Under the pieces are notes generated by a model. The model ran no database searches and was not told where the DNA came from. It saw only the letters and a program-made list of their open reading frames with translations. A DNA stretch of 64,000 bases from Fomes fomentarius (Eukaryota > Basidiomycota > Agaricomycetes > Polyporales > Polyporaceae). This document shows positions 1 to 12,150 of the stretch, piece by piece. The position numbers and the translations under genes were made by a program. Numbering within the stretch: the stretch's first letter is position 1; every line of letters starts with the position of its first letter. The stretch spans positions 992,001-1,056,000 of the forward strand of contig JABYQN010000010.1 in NCBI GenBank assembly GCA_022606135.1, given 5' to 3'.

Positions 1-1361
1 GGGATGCGAGAATAGCCGCTGCGCAACCTACAAGCGTAATGTCAGTAAATCTCTCGTTGCGCCCTTCCGTAGATATACATACAGCCAATCGACAGTGTCG
101 TGATTGAGCACACGATCCGAGCTAACGGTGACCACATCCTGCATCGGTGTCATGATCTGCTCGACCTTCTTATTGTTCAGCTCAAGAACACCATTGAGAA
201 TGCTGATCTCGTCGTCGCGCAGGGGCTCCTCGCCGTGACGGTGGAAGGCCAGGAAACTCTTGAGCTCTGCCTTCTTGTAAGTATGTGTCTCATCATGACC
301 CAGTACGTAGTCGAGGAGCTTAGCAATAGGCCACGCGACGGGAGCTACGAAATGGGGTGAGAGGAGGGATGAGGTAAGATTGGAACCACACAAACCGAAG
401 ATATACATCATGGCTTTGACTGCGGGAGCGCAAGAGGCACCTATTGAAAGTCCGTAGCGAACACTGACAGCTTGGGGAATCACTCTGGAAAAGGGTTAGA
501 GTAGAACGTGTTGACAAAGTCCAAGCTCAATTGTGCACTTACTCTCTGCATAGTTGTACCACACATTCGACATGACAGTGAGCTAAATCGAGCACAACAT
601 GTCATGGCACGTACCCGAATATGACTGAAAGACGGAAAGACAAAGGTGAGCCACTTTCAAATCAAAGCAATATAATCTCACCAATCATGACGGTGGATAT
701 CACGACAGCGGCGAGACCGCCACCGAGCTGGAAGTTGGTTGTGAGCACTTAGTACGAGGACGGATGAGGAGAAGACGCACTGCGCTATCGAGGAAAATGG
801 GTAAACTTTCGTTTATGACCTGTGATCACGGGTCATCCAAGTGGTGTGGTAGATGAGTGTGACTTGAGCTTACGACATTGCCGAGTAGGAGAACCTGGGC
901 AGAGTGAGCGAGGGTGTGAGAGAAGATCGGGAGAACGTACGACAAGGACCCAATGACGACCTTTAGACAGTAGGCTCAAGACTGTCCAATGTTAGTCAAG
1001 GCTCGACCGATGGAGTGACGTGGCATACCCTTCTGAGCGTTTTTGCGTTCTTTGGGATCATCGGAGGAAGCGGAGAGGACGCGGAGGTGCAACTCGTCCA
1101 AGCCCATGAGACCGAGAGTCAGACTTGAAGTTGATAGCCCGCGGGGTCAGAGAGTACCACAAGACAAATGAAATGCGTATGCACGTACCCGGCGAAGACA
1201 CCTCCTGCAAGGACGAGAACGACACTAACCACGACCTTGTACAGAAACTGGGGAGAACCGAATTCTTCGCCGGGCTCATCTGAAGCGGGAGTTGAGAAGA
1301 AGTTGAGTGTCGGGAAGGCATTTGCAAAGCAAAAGAAAGATAGTAGAACGGCGAGTAGCAT
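1..1361 (-). CDS. MAM3: CNNM/Mam3-type DUF21-CBS membrane protein, 3' part cut by window edge
   Basis: The gene starts at the ATG at 1361 with a hydrophobic signal-like N-terminus (MLLAVLLSFFCFANA). A transmembrane stretch follows (VVSVVLVLAGGVFAGY), then, across short introns, LGLMGLDELHLRVLS, HWVLVVLLLGN and VIVNESLPIFLDSALGGG, the typical DUF21 core. The next exon has the conserved PQAVSVRYGL and KKAELKSFLAFH, then VEQIMTPMQDVVTV, which opens the CBS pair. The last bases visible encode SGYSRIP, a standard CBS segment, so the rest lies left of the window. In yeast, Mam3 is a vacuolar membrane protein linked to metal (Mn, Mg) homeostasis; that role is inferred here. The gene is divergent from TRM2, with about 240 bp between the two start codons. 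The family assignment is firm; the exact substrate is not shown by sequence. Confidence 0.88.
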
Positions 1362-1602
1362 AGTGGTCGATAGGAGAAGAGAGTGGGAGCATGCCGCGAA
1401 GCTCGTACTTTCTTAGTTGACCCTCAGCCTGCTATGGATAACGCCAGAAGCGCCAAGGCGCGTCACTGTCAAGTGTCACGTGCACCGTGTCTTCCCCCCT
1501 TCCTCGGACAGGCGCCCGGCCCCCTCCATGTTTAAGTTACTCGCTCTCCGCCATCTCCGCCTCCGCCATCTCCTCCTCCCAGCCAGGCCAACAAACCCAC
1601 CC

Positions 1603-3714
1603 ATGGCCAGCGTACATCCCCGTTCTCGCTCATTCACACCGCCCGGAAGCGGTCCACCACCGGAGAAGAGGCAACGGCTTGATACCCTCCACACCGAGCT
1701 TGATGCCGCAAAACAAATCACATCGCAAGACGTCCCAGCCAGCGATCAGGCCCCGTCCACCTCCGCCGACGCAGCTGCATTCAAGAGTAAAAAGAACAAG
1801 AACAAAAAGAACAAGAACAAAAAGAACGCACGCCGTGCACCCGAGCCCTTCTCGTCCGAGGACATCCTCACGCGAGAGGTCATCGCTCTCCTCGGCCAGG
1901 ACTATGTAGACTCTGCGGCCGCCCAGAATCTCGACTGGGACGCGCCATTCGAGCAGTCTACTCAGCTAGAGCTCACCGTCTCCCGTATATCGCCCTCCAC
2001 AGGTCAGTCTTGATTACACGGTCACTCGCAAAATGCCGTAAGTTGTGCTCTCAAGCTCAAGGGTGCACCCATTGCTTCACGTGCGACAAACCGGTACATC
2101 CTCTGTACTCATCCGAACACTCTCTGATACATTACGCATCTTCAGGTGAATCGCTGTCAATCGCAACACACCAAGACCGTAAATGGGTCATAGTCACTCC
2201 CCTCTCCCTCCCCGGAGAACACATACGGGCACGCGTCTATCGACATTCCCGTCTACACTCTCATGCCGATCTCCTCGAGATATTGGAACCCAATCCAGAC
2301 TGGCGCGACATGTCTCGCGTTCGCTGTCAATATTTCGGTAAATGCGCAGGTTGTCAGTATCAGGTTGGTCCTCTTGATCCCCGTTATCTGCTGAGTTGCT
2401 CATCGCCCGTCAAGATGCTGTCTTACGAGAAACAGCTCGATTTGAAGCGAGATACCGTAGTTGAAGCCTACAAGAACTATTCTAGTGCGTACCAACGAAG
2501 AACAAATCACGCACTACGACTGACGACGCACACACACAGGTATACCACCCGACCTTGTGCCTCCAATAGGACCAACCATAGGGTCTCCTTTGCAATATGG
2601 CTACCGCACGAAGCTTACGCCACACTTCCAACGACCGCCATTCTCGTTCCAAAAAGCGCAGAAACGGGGTGACGCGTCGGCCGTAGTGGAAGGCAAGCCA
2701 GAATGGCTGAAAATTGGCTTCCACGAAGTAGGGACACGACATGTGATGGACATCGAGGTGGGTGACAAAACGTAAACTGTATCTCGACAAATGTCTTGAC
2801 ACAGGACACAGGAATGCCCTATAGCCACGCCCGTCATCAACAAGGGCCTCACCCCAGTTAGGGAGGGTGTTATAAAGTATGTACCTCTACCATTCATTGA
2901 TCGTCCAAATTTTGACCCCTATTACCCCAACAGAAACATCGCAACGTACAAAAACGGCGCGACCCTTCTCCTCCGTGACTCCCTGACCCTCGACTCCGAC
3001 TCGTCTTCGCAAGCGGTAGCCTCGTCCTCCACCGTCGCGTCCGACGGCGACCACATCTGCGTGACAGACCAGAAAGGCACAGTCCGCGAGCGCGTTGGCG
3101 ACCTCCTCTTCGAATACACAGCCGGCACCTTCTTCCAGAACAACAACTCCGCCCTGATCCCCCTCACCTCCTACGTCCGCGACGCCGTCTTCCCACCCGA
3201 CTCCTCTCCCACCTCACCCAGACCCACCCACCTCGTCGACGCCTACTGCGGCTCCGGTCTCTTCGCCCTGTCCCTCGCGCGACACTTCACAACCGTCGCC
3301 GGGATCGAGCTCTCCGCCGAGTCCATCCGCGCGGCCGAGCACAACGCCTCTCTCAACGCCTCCTTGCTCTCGTCGACCGAGCTCTCCTTCATGTCCGGCG
3401 ACGCCGCAAACATCTTCTCCAGCGTGCAGCCCTTCCCACGCGACCGCACCGCGCTCATCATCGACCCCCCGCGCAAAGGCACCGACGCGCGCTTCATCGA
3501 ACAGATGGTCGCGTTTGGCGCGTCCACTGTCGTCTACGTCTCCTGCAACGTGCATACACAGGCGCGCGATGTTGGCATCATCCTCCAGCGCAGCGCCGAG
3601 CACGCGCAAGGGGCTGGCGCAGGGAAGAAGTACGTCCTCGAGAGCCTGTGCGGACTGGATCTCTTCCCGCAGACGGCGCATGTCGAGGCGATCGCAGTTC
3701 TGCGACTCGTGTGA
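1603..3714 (+). CDS. TRM2: tRNA (uracil-5-)-methyltransferase, Trm2 family
   Basis: This SAM-dependent RNA m5U methyltransferase makes ribothymidine at position 54 of tRNA in the known family. The start was chosen at ATG 1603 (MASVHPRSRS); upstream in-frame codons exist but have no better ATG. In order: a Lys/Asn-rich N-terminal tail, a TRAM-like beta segment (QLELTVSRISPS, intron, GESLSIA), a Cys-rich segment (CQYFGKCAGCQYQ), then the methyltransferase core. The core shows GTFFQNNNSALIPL, the SAM loop DAYCGSGLFALSLA, DPPRKGTDARF and the catalytic-Cys motif YVSCNVHTQARDV. Where the family usually has SCNP, this protein has SCNV. At least four short introns are needed; the main C-terminal exon runs from about 2935 to the stop at 3714. 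It is divergent from the MAM3-like gene and convergent with PSD1. Function is confident; nuclear versus mitochondrial location is not visible. Confidence 0.92.
1789..1827 (+). repeat. Lys/Asn codon repeat inside TRM2
   Basis: Alternating AAA/AAG and AAC codons encode a run of Lys and Asn (pattern KNKNKKNKNKKN). The 15-bp unit AAAAAGAACAAGAAC repeats almost exactly. It lies in the unstructured N-terminal tail of the methyltransferase and looks like a basic RNA-binding or nuclear-import tail. It is likely to vary in length between strains by slippage. Confidence 0.85.
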
Positions 3715-3974
3715 AGCATCCGGTGCCGGACACCCACTGTTTCCCGCATTCTCGCTCAAGCGTGCGCGTTCGTGCATAATCATGACAGTCATTAGTCTAC
3801 TAGTAACGTACATGCCGAGTTGAATCGAGACAGGTGGAGAAGTGGGCGGCTCGTCCATGTCCATGCACTACTAGTCTAAGAGAGCTCTCGAAAGCAAGCG
3901 AGTTCATTGGATATGCAAGATATGTGTAGCAACGGGAGAGAGGGTTCCAGAATCCACTAACGAGATGTCCGAGG

Positions 3975-5841
3975 TCATTGAGGAGACTTCTCTGTAGTGA
4001 CGTCCCCAAGCATCTGCCCCACCTTCACCTTTTGGCCCGCGCTGACGGCGAAGTCAAAGTCGTGCGGCGCCTCGAACACAAGCACGACTGTGCTGCCAAG
4101 GCAGAACCCGCCCATCTCAACACCTTTTGGGAGTGGCTGGCCGTTCAGAACCGGAGACGCAGCAGAGTAGACGGCCTCGGTGAACGTGCCGACGGGGTGG
4201 TCGCGTCGTTTACCAACATTGGTCCGGAGCGCCTAGGAGGTGGAACGTGAGTGGGGGGGATGCAGACATTCAGATGTGTTACGTACCTGGTCGAAGTTGA
4301 TCTTGATACTGCCGACGTTTGTTGCGCCGACCGGCACCATGCTGAAGAAGCCATGCTTCCACCGACCGAGGAGCGCGACACGCTCGTTCAGCACGAACAG
4401 GTTCTCCAACCGTTTCGCCATCCATGGCGAGACGGAGAAGAGGTCGCCTGCATATAACATGTCAGCAACCCATTTGTGACAGACAACGGGAGACATACCA
4501 ACAAAGTGCCGTCTGCGCTCAACGACCCATGCAGCCGGACTGTGGAACCGGTGATAGTCTCCAGGTGCCAGATAAATGACAATGAAGAACGTGTTGTTCC
4601 CCGGTTTGGTCCGCACGCCTGTGAAGCTGTCCCTCCTTGCGGCAGTAGGACGGATGCCGACCTCAGTCGCCATGCTCACGTCCTGGGCAACAGTCTCAGG
4701 CAGACCCTGGTCCCGGGGCACAGACGCGTCTTCGCTCTCCCCATGCTTCTTAGCAGCATGGCCCGTGCTCGCAGCCGCGTTCGAATGCACAGGGGGAGTG
4801 TCCACGGTCGGAGTCGACGTGCCAGAGGTCGATGGGGAGGGCGTGCCGAGCAGCTCATGCAGACTATACTCAATGCCGTTGATCTCGGCAAAGTGACGGT
4901 GGTTGACCTCCCGCATGGCATCCTCGGGGAACTCGACGGACGTCGCGGGGGTTCCTGGGCGCGCGACACCAAGGAGGGCGTCGAGGGAATATGTACTGCC
5001 TTTGACTTGCTCGATGCGTCCGTCTTTAATTACGCCGAAGTGGAGCACGCGACCATCTGCTGGGCTCACCTATGAACATGCCACGATGAGCAAAGACATA
5101 ATGAAATGACAGGAAGGACATACCAAGACTGCATCAGCGATCGGGCGCACGCCATCCTTGAGCTTGCGGTAGAAGAAGTCGCCGAGACTTGCGTAGTGCT
5201 TGAGGTCGTCGGGGTCGATCTCCTCGATATTGCAGCCGAAAATGCTGGCGTATATACGGAAGCCGATGGGGCGAAACCAGATGGGGAGTTCAAGAGAGTT
5301 TAAGTATCCCCAGAATCGAGACATATTCCTAAGAGGGAGGGCGCCGATGACATGAACCTGGGAGGAGAGGATGAGTCCACTCGGTCTGCCATGTCACTGT
5401 GCGGCGAAGAGGAGAGGAAAGGACTGAGAGTGAAAGGAGAACGTACGTGCCAGGGCCCCTTGAGACGAATGACTTCATGGCCATGCTCGTCCACCACGAC
5501 CTCACGCGCGGTGGACCTTTTGCGGTATTGCAAGACGATGAGCAGGAGCGCACCTGCAGCTACGGGGAGAGGATACCACTTTGTTGGGGTATTCTGCCAT
5601 GCTTCGACCAGTCTCCCTGCGAGTCACATTGGCAGGGATGAGAGGAGATGAGGGGGGACTTACTGTAGAGCGGGATGTGCGATCCTCCTGTGGAGTTGTC
5701 AGCGTTGTTTCGGGGGCCTTGTGAGAGGAAGCGGAGGGTGTTTCTGCGGATGAACGCGCCAGAGCGGGCGAGGTGGCCCTTGAAGGCGGCCCTGCGAGAG
5801 AGAGTGGAGAAGGGGGAGTAGTTGTGCTGGCTGAACTTCAT
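3975..5841 (-). CDS. PSD1: Phosphatidylserine decarboxylase, mitochondrial Psd1 type
   Basis: The enzyme decarboxylates phosphatidylserine to phosphatidylethanolamine at the mitochondrial inner membrane. The N-terminus from ATG 5841 ([18 protein letters not shown]) is basic and acid-poor, like a targeting peptide; an in-frame ATG five codons earlier (5856) is possible. One membrane span ([16 protein letters not shown]) follows. The catalytic domain shows [50 protein letters not shown] and [13 protein letters not shown]. The self-cleavage motif LGST is present in [14 protein letters not shown], where the Ser becomes the pyruvoyl group. A Ser/Thr/Pro-rich insert of about 70 residues separates INGIEYSL from the YLAPGDYH strand, as in other fungal Psd1. 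The stop is at 3975-3977. Several short introns split the gene. It is divergent from MED21. Confidence 0.93.
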
Positions 5842-6035
5842 GCTCCCCCGCGACAAAGTCCAGGAGACTCAGAAAGAAGTCGTCGAGTCGACTCAGCGCC
5901 CGAATCCAGTAAGTGGGCGCCTAGTGCTTGTCTCCGTTCACTTCCACTCGTGTTCTATGTCTTCCTTGCTCTGCCCTGTCTCTTCCCTACGCCTGCAAGC
6001 CTCATAGCAGCGTCATGCTGCAGGAACTGTCTCAT

Positions 6036-6683
6036 ATGGACCGTATCACTCAACTCCAAGATGAGATTCAACAAGCACGTCCTCCATCCGCCGCTACATG
6101 CCTTTCCGAATGCTCATGCTCACACGTCCTCGGCCACAGCTGTTGACGATTATGTCGAGTAGCATCGCCTACCTCACCTCCCGCTCCAACTTCCTCCAAG
6201 TCAGCCCGGAAATCCCGATCACCAAGTCGAGAAATGCGGACAAGTATGATGAGCCGGAGGTGTTGGAAGGTCAGACGCGTACCTTGTCGTGTCTTCTCTG
6301 GCTCACGCAACTGCACGCTTGCAGCGAACAAGAAGGAGCTCGTGACGGACCTGATTGTAAAGGCTAAACAGGTCCAATACCTGATTCAGTCGTTACCGGA
6401 GCCCGACCCGGAAGAGAAGCAGGTGCGTCGTTCGCGTCCGTGGCTGCTGTTGCGCTCATTTCCTGAACTGTTCTAGGTCGAACGGCTGCAGGCACTCGAG
6501 GAGGAGATGTCGCAAGCCAACGCAGAGTATATCCAGGCGGTGAACCGCGCCAGTGAGTTTCTCGCATTCTCGCATGAATTTGGTGTGTTCAGACCTCGGC
6601 CAGAGAGCCTGCATTCGCAGATATGCGATGTGCTTCGGCACATGCTGGACGAGGCGGATATGATCAAGGACGAAGGGGGATGA
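6036..6683 (+). CDS. MED21: Mediator complex subunit 21 (Srb7)
   Basis: This small coiled-coil subunit of the middle module of Mediator forms a heterodimer with Med7 in the known complex. The start at 6036 (MDRITQLQDEIQQ) matches the family's usual beginning; an in-frame ATG at 6015 would add seven residues. After a first intron the protein continues LLTIMSSSIAYLTSRSNF, then ANKKELVTDLIVKAKQ, VQYLIQSLPEPDPEEKQ, and after another intron VERLQALEEEMSQANAEY. The last exon ends with HMLDEADMIKDEGG. The long helical, charged C-terminal half fits the Med21 coiled coil. Three or four short introns are needed. It shares a promoter of about 190 bp with PSD1. Confidence 0.9.
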
Positions 6684-6842
6684 GGGTGGAACTTGAAGAA
6701 GGCTGGGTGGGAGGATCGCTTAGATTAGAATGCAGCGCGCCAATCTATGCATGTACTTACTTACAGTTGAGTTTCAAACACGCCTCATCCTCCTTCTCCC
6801 TCCCACTGCAACCGCTACTCGAAAGATAGCGATCTGTACATC

Positions 6843-8805
6843 ATGGCCGACCCACGCAGCAGAAACAAAGAGTCGGACCTGCCCGACATCCACATGAACA
6901 CCGCTAAGGGTCTGACCATGGCCATGCCCGACATCCACATGGCCACCGCTAAAGGCATGACCATCGACAAGGATATCAGGATGGACACCGCCAAGCCTGG
7001 CACCACCCTCAAACACGGTCCCAAGATGTGGGAGAAGGAGCTCCTCGACAGTTCAGAGGTCCGCAGAAAGGCGACCGTCGCACAACTCTGTCAGTCTTCC
7101 TTCCGCACGCCATCGAGCCTGGTGCACCCCAATCATCCTACTCCTCCTTGGCCCAATGTTCGTACGCTCATGCTTAGGGTGCCCCAGATTTCCTCGATTA
7201 CTACTTCAACCTTCTCGGCTACATCGCTGCACGCAAGGACCGCCGTGCACGCTTCGACCAAGACACCGCGAAGCGGAACCTAACACAGTCCGAGTATGCG
7301 AAGGAGTTCAAGTCCTATCGTAGTCGCGAGCGCGCCCTGCTCCGCAAACGTCGTGTTAAGCTCAAAGTCGACCAGTTCGAGATCATCGCCCAAGTCGGCC
7401 AGGGAGGATATGGCGAGGTCTACCTTGCACGCAAGGCCGACACGAGGGAGGTCTGTGCGCTGAAGAAGATGAAGAAGCGGACATTGTTTAAGATGGATGA
7501 GGTGAGTCATGGCCTCCATACTACGTATATCTCTTCAGGTGAGAGGCGGTGCCTTGTGCTAGGTTCGTCATGTATTGGTCGAGCGTGATATCTTGACCGC
7601 GACCAAGACCCCATGGCTGGTACGTCTGCTGTATGCGTTCCAAGACCCTCAACACGTCTATCTCGCCATGGAGTACGTTCCGGGAGGCGACTTCCGTACC
7701 CTTCTCAACAACGCGGGCGTGCTCAAGGAGGATATCGCGAGATTCTACATCAGTGAAATGTTCGTCGGCGTGAACGAACTTCACAGATTGGGCTATATCC
7801 ATCGAGATCTGAAGCCTGAGGTGCGCTCGTGTGATTATTTCTTTAGATCCTTGTACTGACTGTATGCATAGAACTTCCTCTTGGACGGCACGGGCCACGT
7901 CAAACTCACTGACTTCGGTTTGGCCACCGGTGCGCTTAACCCACAGAGGATAGAGTCGATGAAGGTCAAGGTACGACCTGAAATCATGAAATTACAACAT
8001 TTCCTCTATACTGATTGATTTGCAGCTTGACCGCGTCAAAGACAACGAAGTCGTTCACCGTTCAACCCTCGAGCGGCGATCTATCTACCGCTCAATACGG
8101 CAGCAGATCCCCCGATACGCAGACTCCATCGTCGGATCGCCTGACTACATGGCGCCAGAGGTCCTCCGCGGAAAGCCGTACTCGTTCTCGGTCGACTATT
8201 GGTCGCTGGGGTGCATATTGTTCGAGTTTCTTGCCGGTTTCCCACCGTTCAGCGGTAGGACACCGGAGGAGACGTGGACAAATCTGGACAAGTGGTCGAC
8301 GGTACTGAGGAGGCCTGAGTATGACGCTCCAGAGGACCAGGTATTCAACCTGACTGATATTGCATGGGATGCTATCACTCGGTGCGCCATGAGATTTTTA
8401 CTTGTCCGTGTCGCATCCTTTGGCCTAATCTACGTCCTCTACAGATTGATCGCCCATGCGAGCGTTCGCTACGCCACGCTTGGGCAAGTACGCGATCACC
8501 CGTTCTTCACCGGGATCAAGTGGGACAACCTCCGGGAAACGGACCCGCCGTACGTGCCCGAGCTAACGGGCGAGGACGACGCGGGCTACTACGACGACTT
8601 CACGTCGCCGCAGGACATGGAGAAGTACGCGGAGGTGATTGAGAAACAGCGGCACGTCGAGCGCGTGAAGGAGAAGGACGAGCCGCTATCGCGGGGTGTA
8701 TGGGTTGGGTTCACGTTCAAGAAGAATGGACCGATGGCTATGGGCGGAGGTGGGAGGGCATTTGGGATCCCGGATGATGATGGGGCGTTGGCGACTATAT
8801 TCTAG
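6843..8805 (+). CDS. DBF2: NDR-family protein kinase, Dbf2/Sid2 type
   Basis: This AGC-class Ser/Thr kinase in yeasts acts at the end of the mitotic exit/septation pathway, activated with a Mob1 partner. The N-terminal Mob-binding region includes [20 protein letters not shown] sequence (here [16 protein letters not shown]). The kinase domain shows the glycine loop [11 protein letters not shown], the ATP lysine in [17 protein letters not shown] across an intron, and DFGLATG. An NDR-type activation-loop insert follows ([16 protein letters not shown]), then [15 protein letters not shown] and [13 protein letters not shown]. The hydrophobic motif VGFTFK near the C-terminus matches Dbf2/Sid2 rather than Cbk1/Orb6. 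Introns lie near 7090, 7505, 7820, 7970 and 8385. The extreme N-terminus carries a 15-residue tandem repeat (see the repeat entry). Subfamily is confident; pathway role is inferred from the family. Confidence 0.92.
6882..7010 (+). repeat. 45-bp tandem repeat coding for DIHMxTAKG in the kinase N-terminus
   Basis: Two near-identical 45-bp units (6882-6926 and 6927-6971) and a third, more diverged one encode [26 protein letters not shown] and [13 protein letters not shown]. The units are in frame and next to the start codon. The spacing and sequence conservation suggest a recent duplication inside the disordered N-terminal tail. No known function of this motif is recognised. Confidence 0.85.
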
Positions 8806-8811
8806 ACTCGG

Positions 8812-10639
8812 AATGCCCATCTACATCCCCGATTCCGAGTAGGAGGAGGGCTCTGGTATCTCCGCATGAGTACACCCAACGAACGGTTCCAATTCGTAGA
8901 CATCTCACGGTTATCATGGACGTTGGTACGGGTTTTACGACAATATACGAATACGTGTGACGACTGTACAATATCTGACTACTTGTGCTGCGCAATACAA
9001 AGACGATAGAATACGGTCGGATTGAAGCTTGGAATTGGCTCTAGCGCACCACATGCGCGCGGACTTATGTGTTCATCACTAGTTATTGTCGCTTTGCGGA
9101 CTTCTTGCGGTCCGTCTTCTACTACACCTCCATGGCACGTCCACTGCCTTCCTCGCTGACGTTTCTCTCTGACGCCGGGAATGGTGGCATCTGCTAGTCG
9201 CAGGCGGCAGGTAGGTAAGGATGGGCACCTACGAGTCGAGGTGGCTCGTTGAGAGATAGATATATCGGATCCGGAGACTTGCTGGACCTTTCTTTACATA
9301 TGCCGGGCCACTGCGTCTTTTCCTTCGGTGACTGTTGTCCCCAGGTTGTTCAACTTCCTACGTGTTGTGATGAGCGCCTGCATGTGTCAACAGAGATGCC
9401 GGATACGTGACTACTTCGAAGGCTATCATGTCCTCCTTGAACGATGTCCTATTGGATCTGCATAATGACCAACCCCTTTCAGAGTATGGGAAACCGTTCC
9501 GGATATGCGAAGGTCATCATGTTCGGACAGAAATGTCCCAGCGGCAATCTATCTCCCTGTAGAATATCTGGTCTCAGTGTCCAGGATCTAGGCGCGAGCT
9601 TCAATCATAGCTGAAACCCGTAGATAGTAGTGGGAATGGCTACTGGTAGCAGTTCCGAATATACGGCAGTGCAGCAGATTTCGAGAGATGATCGAGTACA
9701 TCATGGAACGCACACTGAATCTCGTAGCGACCAGAGGTTTTTCTTGCAAGAGTGACCCTCTGAGAGGTGTCGCCACCGACTGAGGATCTCGGAGTTGGTT
9801 GCGAGTGTATGTCGCATGAAAGACTCGCGTTCAACTGCTAGCTTCAAGAGCTTCCGGATATCGATGTCGAGGGTTGCCGAGAGACTCGTAGTGTCTGATT
9901 GTTTGAGCGTACACGACTTGCAGGGCCAATTAGAGCATAGCCTATCTTTACTTGTGCCGCTCCATAGAAACGGTGCCACTCTGAAACCTTCCAGAAATCC
10001 TCTGCCATATGTAATAGCTGCAAAAGACAAAACTCCATCGTACAACTTGCGCTCTCGTCGACTTGGGCAACGATAGACTCACAATGCTGGACACAACTCC
10101 CTCAATCAGCACCCACCAAGGTCTTCTTCGGCAGCAGGGCAAACGCCAGATGCGTGCGGGGGTTTCAAACGCCTTATATTCCAACATCTTTCTTGCATCC
10201 CAGCTCTCGGGGTGGTGCGGACGAGCAGGCGTTGCGGTCGGTGGACGAGCATGTCGACAGCATCGTGGGGGGCATGTGTCATGGCAGCGGGTGCAATGCG
10301 GGCGAGGGTGCACACAATTCGTGGAGTACGGTGTGACGATGGGCCAAGCTTGGCCTTCTCAGGCACTCCAAGCTGATATGTGGCAACGCAGCCTGGCCAG
10401 CAAAACCGATTACATTGATGGCCTATAGGACAATGACTATGGACGATTACTGAACGAAAGCCGACAGCTGACAATCAATGGAGACATATGCATGGGGAGC
10501 TAGGATACTGTATAGTACACGGAGCAAGAGTGTTTGGTGGCGTAGTGGAAAAAAGACCGAGTCCACAGGTTGCAAAGGTCGAGCAAGATCTTTTGGGACG
10601 CAGACAACATGACGATCAAAAAAGAGACGTTACAGTAGT
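8812..10639. other. Gene-poor interval between the kinase and YRA1
   Basis: About 1.8 kb lies between two convergent gene ends (kinase stop 8805, YRA1 stop 10640). No open frame here shows a family motif or coherent exon structure on either strand. Short minus-strand open stretches between 9590 and 10045 could be gene relics, but nothing is recognisable. No tRNA A/B-box pair could be assembled. Confidence 0.6.
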
Positions 10640-11818
10640 CTAAGCAGCTGCAGGTGCATTGCTGGCAGTGTAATCCTGAGGACTCAGGTTAGATGACGTA
10701 GATAAGTGATATACTGTGTTATACAAACCTCCATTTCGGCATCGAGATCTGCCACAGTCTTCTGAGGACGCTCATTAGCCTTGCGGCGTCCACCACGACC
10801 ACGTCTAGGACGACCACCGGCCCTGAAACAGTCTACGTCAGTTGATGCCGGATGTCCGATCAGTAGGTGCAAACCTTGCAGCTGCCTCCGTAGTAGCAGC
10901 AACCGTGGGTGCAGGCGCCACACGGGACGCCAGGGAGGCCACCGGGGCCGGCTTCGTGGGGTCGACAACAATCTCGATCTTCATGGGACGTTCTGTGTAG
11001 GAGAGATATCGTTGAACAGTCGGCGAGGACCAGCGGAAGAGAATTGTTCATCAGTTGATTGTTCGAGGCAGAGGATGCGATAAAAGTGTAAGGGGGAGCT
11101 GACGCTCGATCCGCATTCGCCTCCGATGTCTTCATCTGCACCACGGTAATCGCACAAGCAAGAGGGCCAAAGAAGCGGCATAAACGCCCTCTGTCTGTAA
11201 CGAGCCAGCAACGTCTTCGGAAACGTGGGGATAGTGACGACCAGCGAAAACAGCGCGCAGAAATGGGACTTTACAAAGGTCGCGGAGGGCAATGAGCCGA
11301 TACTAACTGCCGTCAATCAACCGGTTGTTGTACTGCTGGTACGCCTTCGTGCCGTCTCCGCGGCGCTGGAAGTGCACGGCCGCGACCCCCTTCGAACGAC
11401 CCTGAGCATCGTAATGGAGGGTAACGTCCTTCAGAGGGCCGACTGTGGAGTGGAATAGCTCCTGGTTACGAAGTCAGTTGTGAGCATACACGTAACTAGA
11501 CATCGTGTGTGGATCGTACCTTGACTTGTGTCTCGTTGACATCAGGGGGAAGGTTGGAGACAATGATTTTGTCTGCTGGTTGCTGTGTGGCGGCGACTGG
11601 GACGGTCTTCACGCCATTGGAGGCGGGGACGGCACGCGCACGCGTCGCCGGTGCAGTACCAGCAGAGCCAAGGACTTGCGCCTTGCCAGAGTTTCTACGA
11701 GGATTTGAGCGACGGATACCACGGGGGCGCGCAGAGATGATCTACCCACCGCCACCAATGTCAGTCGCGGGTGATGATTGAGGGCAAGACGACAAACCTC
11801 ATCCAAAGACTTGTCCAT
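10640..11818 (-). CDS. YRA1: mRNA export adaptor Yra1/ALY (REF family)
   Basis: This RRM protein of the TREX complex links splicing and mRNA export by binding the helicase Sub2/UAP56 and the export receptor. The start at 11818 gives MDKSLDEIISARPRG, the N-terminal UAP56-binding motif. An Arg/Ala-rich linker leads to one RRM with RNP2-like KIIVSNLPPDVNETQV and RNP1-like RSKGVAAVHFQR. A basic Gly/Arg segment follows (GRPRRGRGGRRKAN), then a second UAP56-binding motif at the very end, TVADLDAEMEDYTA. Short introns fall near 10680-10730, 10820-10870, 10990-11100, 11150-11300, 11455-11520 and 11740-11800. The stop TAG is at 10640. It is divergent from RPC31 with about 330 bp between start codons. 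Confidence 0.92.
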
Positions 11819-12150
11819 TACGAGATCTCTTGGTCCGACGAGAGGGTGTATTGGTTGTGTTGAGGGAGTGGGACGCGACAGACGTGGCAAGTGAGGATAT
11901 GTGGGTGATGGTGGCGGGTGGCAAGGAGAAAGCCAACGAAAGCGAGGCTGGGCGTTATGAGCACAAGTGCGGCGATTCAAAATTCTTGGGTCCGTTAGGG
12001 CTGTTGTACTCAATCGGAGATCGAAATAGCTGATCTCCCTTGAACCTTGTGGCACTGCCTCAGAGTCAAGGCTCTCTCGCTGCCGATGACATTTTCGAAG
12101 ACTTTTGATTTGCTTTGCTAGCACCTCCTTATCTCATACACGCCCGCAAT

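Noticed and set aside
10525..10600. GGTGGCGTAGTGG resembling a tRNA A box
   Set aside because: No B box follows and no cloverleaf can be formed.
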